A stretch of 17,676 nucleotides of DNA from Deltaproteobacteria bacterium. Its GTDB lineage: Bacteria > Desulfobacterota > GWC2-55-46 > JAUVFY01. The notes under the pieces were generated by a model. The model did not search any database. It was not told the origin of the DNA and worked only from the letters and a program-made list of their open reading frames with translations. Below are positions 1 to 7,188 of this stretch, piece after piece. The position numbers and the translations under genes were made by a program. The DNA lies in assembly GCA_030594025.1 (NCBI GenBank), contig JAUVFY010000006.1, positions 1-17,676 on the forward strand, in the 5' to 3' direction. The number at the start of each line of letters is the position of its first letter. Within the stretch, counting starts at the first letter, position 1.

Positions 1-160
1 CCCCCAGACCCCTTTCCTAAAACTTTTAATTGAAGCAAAGTATGTATTTTTAGTCTGCCTTATACCTTATATAAGGTTACTGGAGACCCTTAATTAAAAA
101 TTTTTGAAGGGAGTTTGAGGGAAACTTTTTACAAAAAGTTCCCCTCAAAGGGTTTCCCCC
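1..160. repeat. Palindromic extragenic repeat, copy 1 (after purD)
   Basis: This is the non-coding end of the window beyond purD. A near-perfect inverted repeat with 16-base arms (15 of 16 match) occupies 115-130 and 133-148, around a 2-base AC centre. The core reads AACTTTTT-AC-AAAAAGTT. The flank at 92-120 (TTAAAAATTTTTGAAGGGAG and following bases) recurs in diverged, inverted form at 1-33, so the unit may be a larger inverted array cut by the window edge. The same core recurs at 1730-1763 after purH. The purD stop codon (TTGAGG, 165-167 on the plus strand) directly abuts the unit. It may also act as a 3' hairpin for purD mRNA, although no clear U-tract follows the stem. Confidence 0.7.
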
Positions 161-164
161 AGCC

Positions 165-1436
165 TCAAGTCTTTAAAGCCTTTGCACCGATGTCGCGGCG
201 GTAATAGGCGCCCTCCCAGGAGATCTTCTCTACGGCCTTGTAGGTCTTCTCTATGGCGTCTTTTATGCTGTCAGCAACACCTGTCACCCCGAGGACCCTT
301 CCGCCCGAGGTGACGATATTGCCGTCCTTACTTGCCGTACCCGCGTGGAAGACGACAACGTCTTCCATACCTCCGGCCTCTTCGAGCCCTTTAAGCACTA
401 TACCCTTTTCATAGCTCTCTGGATAACCTCCCGAGGCCATCACAACGCATACGGCGGCCTTCCCGCCCCAGTCGAGTTTTAATTTGTCGAGCCCTCCTTC
501 AGCAGCCGAAAGAAGGACAGGTAGAAGGTCGTCCTGAAGGCGCATGAAGATGGGCTGCGCCTCGGGATCGCCGAAGCGGCAGTTGAACTCAAGGACCTTC
601 GGTCTGCCCCCGGCTATCATGAGGCCCGCATATAGTACCCCGGTGTAAGGCCGGCCCGCTTTGTCCATGGCCTTTATTGTGGGGACCATAATGGTATCCA
701 TTATCACCTGTTCAAGTTCGGGGGTTACGAGCGGCGCAGGCGAGTAGGCGCCCATGCCACCGGTATTCGGGCCCCTGTCCCCTTCGTATATGGCCTTGTG
801 GTCCTGGGCGGGCGCAAGCGGCAGGACCGTCTCGCCGTCGGTTACGGCGAGGAATGAGGCCTCCTCACCAGTGAGAAACTCCTCCACGACGACCCTGCTA
901 CCGGCCGTGCCGAAGGCCTTTTTCTCCATTATTAGCTCTATGGCCTCGAGGGCCTCGTCCTTAGTATTGCATACAATGGCCCCCTTGCCCCCGGCCAACC
1001 CGTCGGCCTTTATAACGACGGGCACGGGGTGGCCTTCTATGTAGTCCCTCGCAGGACCGGGCTCTTCGAACTTTTTATATTTAGCCGTGGGTATGCCGTA
1101 GCGCTCCATTAGTTCCTTACAGAAGACCTTACTCCCTTCGAGCTCCGCGGCCTCCCGCGTTGGCCCGAAGATTTTAAGGCCCGCATAATTGAAGGCATCG
1201 ACGATTCCCAGAGTAAGCGGCAGCTCGGGCCCCACGACCGTGAGGTCTATGCCCTCTTTAAGTGCGAATGCCTTGAGCCCCTCGATATCGTCGGCCTTTA
1301 TGGGTACGTTCTCACCGTGAATGGCGGTCCCCGGGTTTCCCGGGGCGGTGAATATTTTCGTTACTGAATCACTCTGCGCGAGCTTCCATACGAGTGCGTG
1401 CTCCCTTCCGCCGCTACCGATAACGAGTATTTTCAT
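165..1436 (-). CDS. purD: Phosphoribosylamine-glycine ligase (GAR synthetase)
   Basis: This enzyme catalyses the second step of de novo purine synthesis: ATP-dependent joining of glycine to phosphoribosylamine to give GAR, in the cytoplasm. The protein has 423 residues, the normal length for PurD. The N-terminal nucleotide-like fold starts MKILVIGSGGREHAL (1-15). The ATP-grasp part shows ADGLAGGKGAIV (144-155), GPNTGGMGAYSPAP (222-235) and the metal-binding VLEFNCRFGDPEAQP (281-295). The ATG at 1436 overlaps the stop of an upstream HEAT-repeat remnant (ATGA), with AAGGA a few bases before it. It is the last gene of the minus-strand series and is followed by a palindromic repeat. No defects are visible. 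The identification is secure. Confidence 0.97.
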   Translation of the reverse strand: MKILVIGSGGREHALVWKLAQSDSVTKIFTAPGNPGTAIHGENVPIKADDIEGLKAFALKEGIDLTVVGPELPLTLGIVDAFNYAGLKIFGPTREAAELEGSKVFCKELMERYGIPTAKYKKFEEPGPARDYIEGHPVPVVIKADGLAGGKGAIVCNTKDEALEAIELIMEKKAFGTAGSRVVVEEFLTGEEASFLAVTDGETVLPLAPAQDHKAIYEGDRGPNTGGMGAYSPAPLVTPELEQVIMDTIMVPTIKAMDKAGRPYTGVLYAGLMIAGGRPKVLEFNCRFGDPEAQPIFMRLQDDLLPVLLSAAEGGLDKLKLDWGGKAAVCVVMASGGYPESYEKGIVLKGLEEAGGMEDVVVFHAGTASKDGNIVTSGGRVLGVTGVADSIKDAIEKTYKAVEKISWEGAYYRRDIGAKALKT

Positions 1437-1603
1437 CCGTCCTTAAGACTCCTTTTTAAGTTAAAATTTTCCTTGCTTTCCTCCCACCACTCCTGCCATT
1501 TTTCAGGGTCTTCACCAAAGTCTTTCCCGGTTAATTTTCTGAGTAAGGCCGCCACACCTTTACGAACCTTTGGATCATCATCCTTCAAGGCGTTATAAGT
1601 GGT
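1433..1603 (-). pseudogene. C-terminal remnant of a HEAT-repeat protein
   Basis: Reading the minus strand from just after an in-frame TGA (1604-1606) to a TGA at 1433-1435 gives about 56 residues. They include ALKDDDPKVRKGVAALLRKL, then TGKDFGEDPEKWQEWW. The D-dP-VR-A--L-LTG-dfG-D---W--WW pattern is the familiar last repeat of bacterial HEAT-repeat proteins. There is no ATG. The only possible start is TTG at 1588 (51 residues) and I see no convincing ribosome site for it. Immediately upstream the frame runs into repeat-like sequence (1611-1667). I infer that the 5' part of the gene was lost, possibly by repeat insertion. The stop overlaps the purD start, so the fragment may still matter for coupled translation of purD. 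A short expressed peptide cannot be excluded. Confidence 0.6.
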
Positions 1604-1610
1604 TCAACTG

Positions 1611-1763
1611 TCCTGGGGAAACCTTTTCGTAGTCAGTGTTTCCTCAATTCCCCTCCAAAGATTTTAGTTCCTGAGGAGTCCCCCATAAGGGGGGCTACTC
1701 AGGAAGAACTGAAAGTTTTTGAAAGGAGCTTGAGGAAAACTTTTTACAAAAAGTTTTCCTCAA
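1611..1763. repeat. Composite palindromic repeat, copies 2 and 3 with central hairpin
   Basis: This fills most of the 323-base gap between purH and purD. Copy 2 is a perfect inverted repeat with 16-base arms at 1730-1745 and 1748-1763 around AC (TTGAGGAAAACTTTTT and its complement). The purH stop codon lies inside its right arm (1760-1762). A second hairpin at 1668-1705 has 17-base arms (15 of 17 match) starting TTCCTGAG and ending CTCAGGAA, with loop ATAA. A decayed, oppositely oriented copy lies at 1611-1667 (GGGGAAACCTTTT, then TTTCCTCAATTCCCCTCC). The arrangement of two opposed units around a hairpin resembles paired REP elements or a small non-autonomous element. No transposase is present. 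Confidence 0.7.
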
Positions 1764-3328
1764 TGCCTGAAGTGTCTTGTGCCGGTAAATACCATCGCGA
1801 TATCGTGCTCATCAGCGGCCTTTATGACCTCTTCGTCCCTCATCGACCCCCCGGGCTGAATTATGGCCGTTATGCCGTGCGTGGCCGCGAGGTCCACGTT
1901 GTCCCTGAACGGGAAGAAGGCGTCCGAGGCCATTACACTCCCTTTTATCTCCAGGCCCGCGTCCTTTGCCTTCATCGCGGCTATCCGGGTCGAGTCTATC
2001 CGCGACATCTGTCCGGCCCCGATTCCTATGGTCTGCGTGCACCTGGCGACAACAACGGCGTTACTCTTAACGTGCTTTACGACGTTCCAGGCAAAAATCA
2101 GGTCTTCGAGCTCGGTCTCGGTTGGCCCCCTCTGGGTCACTGTCTTGAGGTCCGATGCGCTTTCTATGTCCGGTGTCTGAAGGAGAAACCCGCCGGAGAC
2201 CGTTTTGAGCTCGACCTGGGCGGAGCCCAGTTTAACAAGCTTACCCGTTTCCACTACCCTTAGATTCTTCTTTTTCGTGAATATCTCGAGTGAGCCTTTT
2301 TCAAATGCAGGGGCGACTACGGCCTCGAGGAATATCTCTGTCAGGAGTGTTGCGAGCCCCTTTGTGACGGTCCCGTTAAGACCCACGATGCCGCCGAAGG
2401 CTGATTTACTGTCACAGGCAAGAGCCTTTTTGTATGCACTTACGAGTCCCTGCTTGCTCATGGCCGCGCCGCAGGGGTTATTGTGCTTTATGATGACCGC
2501 GGCCGACTCGTGGAACTCGCTGGCGAGGGCCATGGCCGAGTCGAGGTCCAGGATGTTATTGTAGGAGAGTTCCTTGCCCTGGAGTTTTTTTGCCCCGGAA
2601 AGCGTACCCGTAGGGGAAGGGGGCTCGGGGCCCTGGTAAAACGCGGCGGCCTGGTGGGGGTTCTCGCCGTACCTCAGGTCTTGAATCTTTTTTAACTGCA
2701 CCGTATATGTCTCGGGGAACCTCCGGGCCTGCCCGTCCCCGGCAACGCCCCCCAGGTAGTTAGAAATCGCCCCGTCGTATCTCGCGGTCATTTGGAAGAC
2801 CTTCTTTGCGAAGGCGAGCCTTGTCTTGTCTGAAAGGGCCCCGCCAGTTTCTTTCATCTCCTCCAGGATGCATTCGTAATCTCCCGGGTCGGTCACGCAG
2901 GCGACATAATTAAAATTCTTCGCAGCGGCCCTTATCATCGTGGGCCCTCCTATGTCTATGTCCTCTATGGCCTCCTCGAGGGTGGCGCCTTTTTCAATTG
3001 TTTTTTCAAAGGCATAGAGGTTTACAACGACCATGTCGATGGGCAGAATCCCGTGGGTCTGCATCTCCTTTGCGTGCGCCTCGTTTTCGCGCATGCCGAG
3101 TATCCCGCCGTGGATCTTAGGGTGCAGGGTCTTGACCCTCCCGTCGAGCATCTCCGGGAACCCGGTATAGGAGGAGATGGGAATGACCTGTACGCCGTTT
3201 TCATCCAGGAGCCGGGCCGTACCCCCGGTGGATATTATCTCCACTCCCATCCCGGCCAGCGCCTTTGAAAACTCCACGATCCCGGTCTTGTCGGTAACAC
3301 TTACTATGGCCCTCAGAATCTTCTTCAT
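1760..3328 (-). CDS. purH: Bifunctional AICAR transformylase / IMP cyclohydrolase
   Basis: This enzyme performs the last two steps to IMP: formylation of AICAR with 10-formyl-THF, then ring closure. The protein has 522 residues, typical for PurH. The N-terminal MGS-like cyclohydrolase domain (about 1-145) shows SVTDKTGIVEF (10-20), ISTGGTARLL (32-41) and GRVKTLHPKIHGGIL (63-77). The C-terminal transformylase domain shows the catalytic pair K281-H282 in KHNNPCG and ends with QPGGSMRDEEVI and GTRHFRH. It lies 43 bases downstream of the ASKHA gene and probably shares its transcript. Its stop codon is embedded in a perfect palindromic repeat. No key residue appears to be missing. Confidence 0.97.
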   Translation of the reverse strand: MKKILRAIVSVTDKTGIVEFSKALAGMGVEIISTGGTARLLDENGVQVIPISSYTGFPEMLDGRVKTLHPKIHGGILGMRENEAHAKEMQTHGILPIDMVVVNLYAFEKTIEKGATLEEAIEDIDIGGPTMIRAAAKNFNYVACVTDPGDYECILEEMKETGGALSDKTRLAFAKKVFQMTARYDGAISNYLGGVAGDGQARRFPETYTVQLKKIQDLRYGENPHQAAAFYQGPEPPSPTGTLSGAKKLQGKELSYNNILDLDSAMALASEFHESAAVIIKHNNPCGAAMSKQGLVSAYKKALACDSKSAFGGIVGLNGTVTKGLATLLTEIFLEAVVAPAFEKGSLEIFTKKKNLRVVETGKLVKLGSAQVELKTVSGGFLLQTPDIESASDLKTVTQRGPTETELEDLIFAWNVVKHVKSNAVVVARCTQTIGIGAGQMSRIDSTRIAAMKAKDAGLEIKGSVMASDAFFPFRDNVDLAATHGITAIIQPGGSMRDEEVIKAADEHDIAMVFTGTRHFRH

Positions 3329-3371
3329 GCTGCCGCCTTTCTGGGTGTTTTATCGTTTTTAAATTTTTAAA

Positions 3372-4646
3372 TTAAAAGTTCACGTTTGCAAGGAATTCCC
3401 GTTCAAAGTGTGCGCTCCCGGAAAGGGGGACGTACTTTGCGCTCCTTGCTATCTCTTCGGCCTCGGTCCTTTTATCCGAAGCGAGGGCGAGCCTTGCACC
3501 ATCGAGTGCCGCATCCCCCACCGGGGTTACCTTGTCTAACCATTCTCTTTCCAGAACCCCTATTGCGCTGAGCCCTGCCTTGTCGAGATTGCTGCCGAAG
3601 GCCCCCGCGATGTAGACCCTGTCAATATTCCGGGGTTCGAGTTTAGCCTTTTTAAGAACAACATTTATGCCGGCCCTCAAAGCCGCCTTCGCCACCTGAA
3701 GGGCCCTTATATCGTCCTGGGTAAGGCTTATCTCCCCACGGGTGTCCCTGTAGAGGACGAAGGAGTTCGCACATTTGCCTTCCTTTATATGATAGGAAAG
3801 GTTCGTGGGGACCTCCTGGCTGCTGCGTATCCTTCCCGAGGGCTCTATGACACCCGCCTTTAGAAGCACGGAGGCAGCGTCCACAAGGCCTGAGCCGCAT
3901 ATGCCTTTCGGGGAAGAAGTGCCTATTGTGTCGAGCCTTATCCGGTCCCCTTCGAGATTTACCCCTTGGATGGCCCCGTTACGTGCTCTCATCCCGTCTT
4001 TTATCTCACCGCCCTCGAACGCAGGGCCCGCGGGCGAGGAGGCGCAGAAAAGGGCCTCCGGGGTACTGAGGACTATCTCCGAGTTCGTACCGATATCCAG
4101 CGCAAGCGCCCTTTCAGCTCTTTTTTTATCTTTTTTATCTTTATGGAGGCCCAGCGAGAGTATTACGGCCACCGTGTCGCCCCCGACAAAACCGCCTATG
4201 ACCGGGAAGGTATAGAGTGTCGCCCTTGGGCCCAGGTCCAGCCCGGCCGTGCTTGCATTGAGCTCACGCGATTCCTTGAACGCCGGCTTGTATGGGGCCC
4301 TTCCGAGGGGCTCGGGCGAAATACCCAGGAATATGTGCTCCAGTACTGTGTTACCCGCAACGGTAACCTTCTCGATGGCCTGCTTTTTCGGAGTTGAGCT
4401 TTCTACGAGCTCCTCTATTAACCCGTTAAGGGCGCCCACGAGGCAGTTTTTAAGCTCTGAAAGTAGGCCCGGGTCTTCGCTTATCACCCTGATCCTGGAG
4501 ACTACGTCTTCGCCCCACCTCTGTTGTGGGTTTTTAACGGAATGGGTCTTTATGGTCCTCCCGTCCGAAAGTCCCACGGAGCTCCCAGCAACAGTGGTGG
4601 TCCCTATGTCGAATGCTATGCCCAGAGGCTCGCTTTTCGGGGTCAC
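3372..4646 (-). CDS. RACo-like ASKHA ATPase lacking the ferredoxin domain (DUF4445 family)
   Basis: This resembles the ATPase part of reductive activators of corrinoid proteins (RACo, RamA, AcsV). Those proteins use ATP to drive low-potential re-reduction of Co(II) cobalamin on methyl-transfer proteins. Visible ASKHA motifs are DIGTTT (13-18), VAGNTVLEHIFLG (96-108), LALDIGTNSEIV (181-192), KGICGSGLVDA (247-257) and VYIAGAFGSNLD (344-355). At 424 residues it lacks the N-terminal 2Fe-2S domain of RACo (family length roughly 550-640), and no C-terminal cluster-binding cysteine motifs are seen. The start is GTG with only a weak AAGG before it. An in-frame TAA 15 bases upstream (GGA TAA GGT) rules out a longer protein. 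No corrinoid protein or methyltransferase gene is nearby, so the partner and the real reaction are unknown. Confidence 0.8.
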   Translation of the reverse strand: MTPKSEPLGIAFDIGTTTVAGSSVGLSDGRTIKTHSVKNPQQRWGEDVVSRIRVISEDPGLLSELKNCLVGALNGLIEELVESSTPKKQAIEKVTVAGNTVLEHIFLGISPEPLGRAPYKPAFKESRELNASTAGLDLGPRATLYTFPVIGGFVGGDTVAVILSLGLHKDKKDKKRAERALALDIGTNSEIVLSTPEALFCASSPAGPAFEGGEIKDGMRARNGAIQGVNLEGDRIRLDTIGTSSPKGICGSGLVDAASVLLKAGVIEPSGRIRSSQEVPTNLSYHIKEGKCANSFVLYRDTRGEISLTQDDIRALQVAKAALRAGINVVLKKAKLEPRNIDRVYIAGAFGSNLDKAGLSAIGVLEREWLDKVTPVGDAALDGARLALASDKRTEAEEIARSAKYVPLSGSAHFEREFLANVNF

Positions 4647-4789
4647 TGAACTAAAACCTTATCCATGAGGGAATAAAACGGCGCAGGGTTCGCTCATTAA
4701 CTGTTTTTTTACAGGTTTTTCGCAGAACCTATCCATGTAAGTGTACGAGAACAGCCGTTGCTGAACGTTTTTTGCAGCCCTGGAGGCAA

Positions 4790-6358
4790 CTAAAAACTTA
4801 TCGGGGGGGCGTTGGTTAAGAGGTACTTTAAGTCGTCGTCCTCAAACCGGAAGCCTATGCCGAAATAGACCGATTCCAGGTCGACCCTGCTTATAAAGTC
4901 GTCATAACCTGCGGTAAGGAAGAAAAACCTGTTGAGGTTGTAAGTGGCGCCGACCTTAAGGTGCGGGTTACGCTCCTCGTCGAAGTCAAAGGCCTCGAGG
5001 GTGAACTTCAACCTGTCTTCGAAGAGGTGGTAGTCAACGCCCACTCCGCCGGTGCTCTCGATTACCCCGCCCCTGAGCGTAATGTCCCAGAACCTCTTGG
5101 CTATCTGGGCGGAGAATTCTATATCGTCACTTATCTTGGTCTCTTTGATCATTTGCGGGACCCCGTCTACGATCGTCTCGACCTCTTTGGTCTCCACGTG
5201 CCCCCTGGGGTCGTCCACCACCTCAAACAGGTAGTATTTGTCCGCCTTGGGCTGGATCTTGAGCGAGAAGTAGCTCTTCACGTCATTCTCGTCGAAGAGG
5301 TATTCGCCCCTGTAGCCTACGAAGAACCTTAATTCCTCGCTCTTCTTTATGACCTTGCTTACGCCCTCGAGGGTCGTGCTCAGGTCTTCGTATATGGTTG
5401 GTTCGTTTATGAGCTTCGCAAGGGTGCCTTCACCCTTGTCGAGCTTCTCTGCGACGCTGCCCATCGTGGCCGCCGTATCCCCTATGGTTGCCGTCGCATC
5501 TTTTATGTTTTTAACGGCGTCTTCTATGACGGTCGCCGTATCGCTTATCCTCGGGCCAACATCGGCTGCGACCCTTTTTACCGTGTCCATCGCCTCTTCG
5601 AGCTTGGCGGAAGCGACCCTCAGGTTCTCTACGCCTGCCTTGAGGTTACCTCTGTTTTCGTTTATGACCTTGTTGAGGTTTTCCGTGACCTCTATGAGCC
5701 CCTTGGTAACCCTGGGGGTATCATCTCTAAGGCTCTCAGAAAATGCGTCAATGTTCGTCAGTATCCGTGCAAGCTTCTCCTCGTGTTCCTGGATTACCCG
5801 GTTTGTCGCCGTGGTTATATCCTCGAGGTTTGTGACGATGTTCCTAAGCGTGACCTCCCCCTCCTTTCCGCCGAGAACAGAGCTCAGGGTGGCGCTTACC
5901 TGTTTGATGTCTTCGGAGGCCTCGCCAAGGATAGTGAGGAGCCTGTCCATGTCGATGTAGGTCCTTACACGGGTAATCTCTTCGCCTTGTTTGAGGACCG
6001 GTGCATCAGGCGCGCCGGGGATAAGGTCAAGGTACCTTTCTCCGAGGAGCCCCTTTGTTTTTAGAACGGCCGTGAAGTCTCTCCTGACCTTGACATCGGG
6101 CCTTAGCTGAAGGATAAGTTTCGCCTTGTTATCCTCGAGCTCGATCTTCTTTACCCTTCCGACCTCCACTCCAGCGATTCTCACCGATGCGTCCTGGTCA
6201 AGGCCTGCCGCGCTGTCGAGCTTTACCACGAGCGCAATGCCCTCTTCTCTTGCGAATTGAAAGCCGCCCAGCCTCAGCGACATGTAGGCGAGGATAAGGA
6301 TGCCCATGAAGACGAAGAGTCCCACCTTGGCTTCGGTGCTGAGTCTTATCCGTGCCAT
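4790..6358 (-). CDS. mlaD: MlaD-type MCE protein with C-terminal outer-membrane barrel-like domain
   Basis: This is the substrate-binding, tunnel-forming component of an Mla phospholipid transporter. Residues 11-30 form one membrane anchor. Residues 38-115 form an MCE domain (VKLDSAAGLDQDASVRIAGV, then VGRVKKIEL and LLGERYLDLIPG). Residues 135-340 are a long, probably helical or coiled stretch rich in Ala, Thr, Asn and Val heptads. Residues 343-522 change to alternating amphipathic strands (RFFVGYRGEYLF, SYFSLKIQP, YYLFEVVDDPRG, DITLRGGVIESTGGVGVDYH, FFFLTAGYD, VYFGIGFRF), ending in Phe as outer-membrane barrels do. At 522 residues it is about three times the length of E. coli MlaD (183). The plan fits a single chain bridging both membranes. 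It follows mlaF by 62 bases, with GGAGAAACAGG before ATG. Confidence 0.9.
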   Translation of the reverse strand: MARIRLSTEAKVGLFVFMGILILAYMSLRLGGFQFAREEGIALVVKLDSAAGLDQDASVRIAGVEVGRVKKIELEDNKAKLILQLRPDVKVRRDFTAVLKTKGLLGERYLDLIPGAPDAPVLKQGEEITRVRTYIDMDRLLTILGEASEDIKQVSATLSSVLGGKEGEVTLRNIVTNLEDITTATNRVIQEHEEKLARILTNIDAFSESLRDDTPRVTKGLIEVTENLNKVINENRGNLKAGVENLRVASAKLEEAMDTVKRVAADVGPRISDTATVIEDAVKNIKDATATIGDTAATMGSVAEKLDKGEGTLAKLINEPTIYEDLSTTLEGVSKVIKKSEELRFFVGYRGEYLFDENDVKSYFSLKIQPKADKYYLFEVVDDPRGHVETKEVETIVDGVPQMIKETKISDDIEFSAQIAKRFWDITLRGGVIESTGGVGVDYHLFEDRLKFTLEAFDFDEERNPHLKVGATYNLNRFFFLTAGYDDFISRVDLESVYFGIGFRFEDDDLKYLLTNAPPISF

Positions 6359-6420
6359 CCTGTTTCTCCATACACAGGCATTTTAATTATAAGCATCCGG
6401 AACAACCGTTTTAAAAAACA

Positions 6421-7167
6421 TCAATAGACCTTTATGGGGCCCTCGGCACTTCCTTCGAGGAACTGCTTGAGGACCGGGTTCGGGTTTTTTTTTATATCCT
6501 CGACGGTCCCCTTTGCGATAATCTTTCCCTGGTGGAGCATGGCCACCATGTCGGCTATCTTGTATGTAAGCTGTATATCGTGGGTTATGACTATATAAGT
6601 GGTCTTTAACGCCCTCTGGGTCTCAAGCATTAATTCCGCCACGGAATCCGCCATTATGGGGTCCAGGCCCGTGGTGGGTTCGTCGAAGATTACTATTTCA
6701 GGGTCCATGACTATGGCCCTTGCCAGTCCGACCCTCTTTTTCATCCCGCCGCTTAAGTCTGCGGGCATCATCCCTTCAATGCCCACGAGCCCCACCCTGT
6801 GCAGCTTTTCGGCCACAACCTTCATGACCTCGTCGTCGTGTAGGCCGGTATGTTCCTTGAGCGGGAAGCCTACGTTTTCCGCCACGGTCATGGAGTCGAA
6901 AAGGGCGGAGCCCTGGAAGAGCATGCCGAAGTGCTTCCTCAGTTCGTTAAACTCCCTCTCCCTCAAGGCCGTTATCTCTTTACTGTCGAGCAGTATCTTC
7001 CCACTATCGGGCCTTAAAAGGCCGATTATGTGTTTTATGAGAACACTTTTACCTTCACCGCTTCTACCGATGATTACGGTAATCTTGCCCCGCTCTATGG
7101 CGAGGTCCACCCCGTCGAGGACCTTTTTGGAGTTGAAGGATTTTTTAAGTCCTATAATTTCTATCAT
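6421..7167 (-). CDS. mlaF: Mla phospholipid transporter ATP-binding protein
   Basis: This is the ABC ATPase that powers the MlaE permease from the cytoplasmic side. Its 248 residues have Walker A GRSGEGKS (34-41), the Q-loop glutamine Q85 in FQGSALFDSMTV, signature LSGGMKKR (138-145), Walker B IVIFDE (158-163) followed by PTTGLDP, and the H-loop VITHD. The FQGSALFDSMTV and LSGGMKKRVGLARAI wording is typical of the MlaF/Ttg2A subfamily rather than importer ATPases. It starts 21 bases after the mlaE stop, with GAGGG before ATG, and runs into mlaD, so it belongs to the alr-mlaEFD operon. Confidence 0.95.
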   Translation of the reverse strand: MIEIIGLKKSFNSKKVLDGVDLAIERGKITVIIGRSGEGKSVLIKHIIGLLRPDSGKILLDSKEITALREREFNELRKHFGMLFQGSALFDSMTVAENVGFPLKEHTGLHDDEVMKVVAEKLHRVGLVGIEGMMPADLSGGMKKRVGLARAIVMDPEIVIFDEPTTGLDPIMADSVAELMLETQRALKTTYIVITHDIQLTYKIADMVAMLHQGKIIAKGTVEDIKKNPNPVLKQFLEGSAEGPIKVY

Positions 7168-7188
7168 AGCGACCCTCGGATGGCAAGG

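Noticed and set aside
64..77. Perfect 14-base palindrome ACCTTATATAAGGT
   Set aside because: It is short, AT-rich and not near a gene start. It could be part of the repeat array but has no independent support as an operator.
1730..2263. Plus-strand open frame of 177 codons inside purH
   Set aside because: It lies opposite a fully conserved purH coding frame. The composition is the usual antisense shadow of GC-biased third positions and no family motif is seen.
4647..4789. Possible short peptide or lost N-terminal domain upstream of the ASKHA gene (a 23-codon frame starting at an ATG and ending in TAA)
   Set aside because: The frame is the same as the ASKHA gene but contains no cysteine motif for a 2Fe-2S cluster and no clear ribosome site. 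There is too little to call a gene or pseudogene.
5349..5960. Plus-strand open frame of 203 codons inside mlaD
   Set aside because: It is opposite the helical repeat part of mlaD. The Ser/Leu/Thr-rich product is the complement of Asp/Glu/Lys/Val codons, with no ribosome site or recognisable domain.
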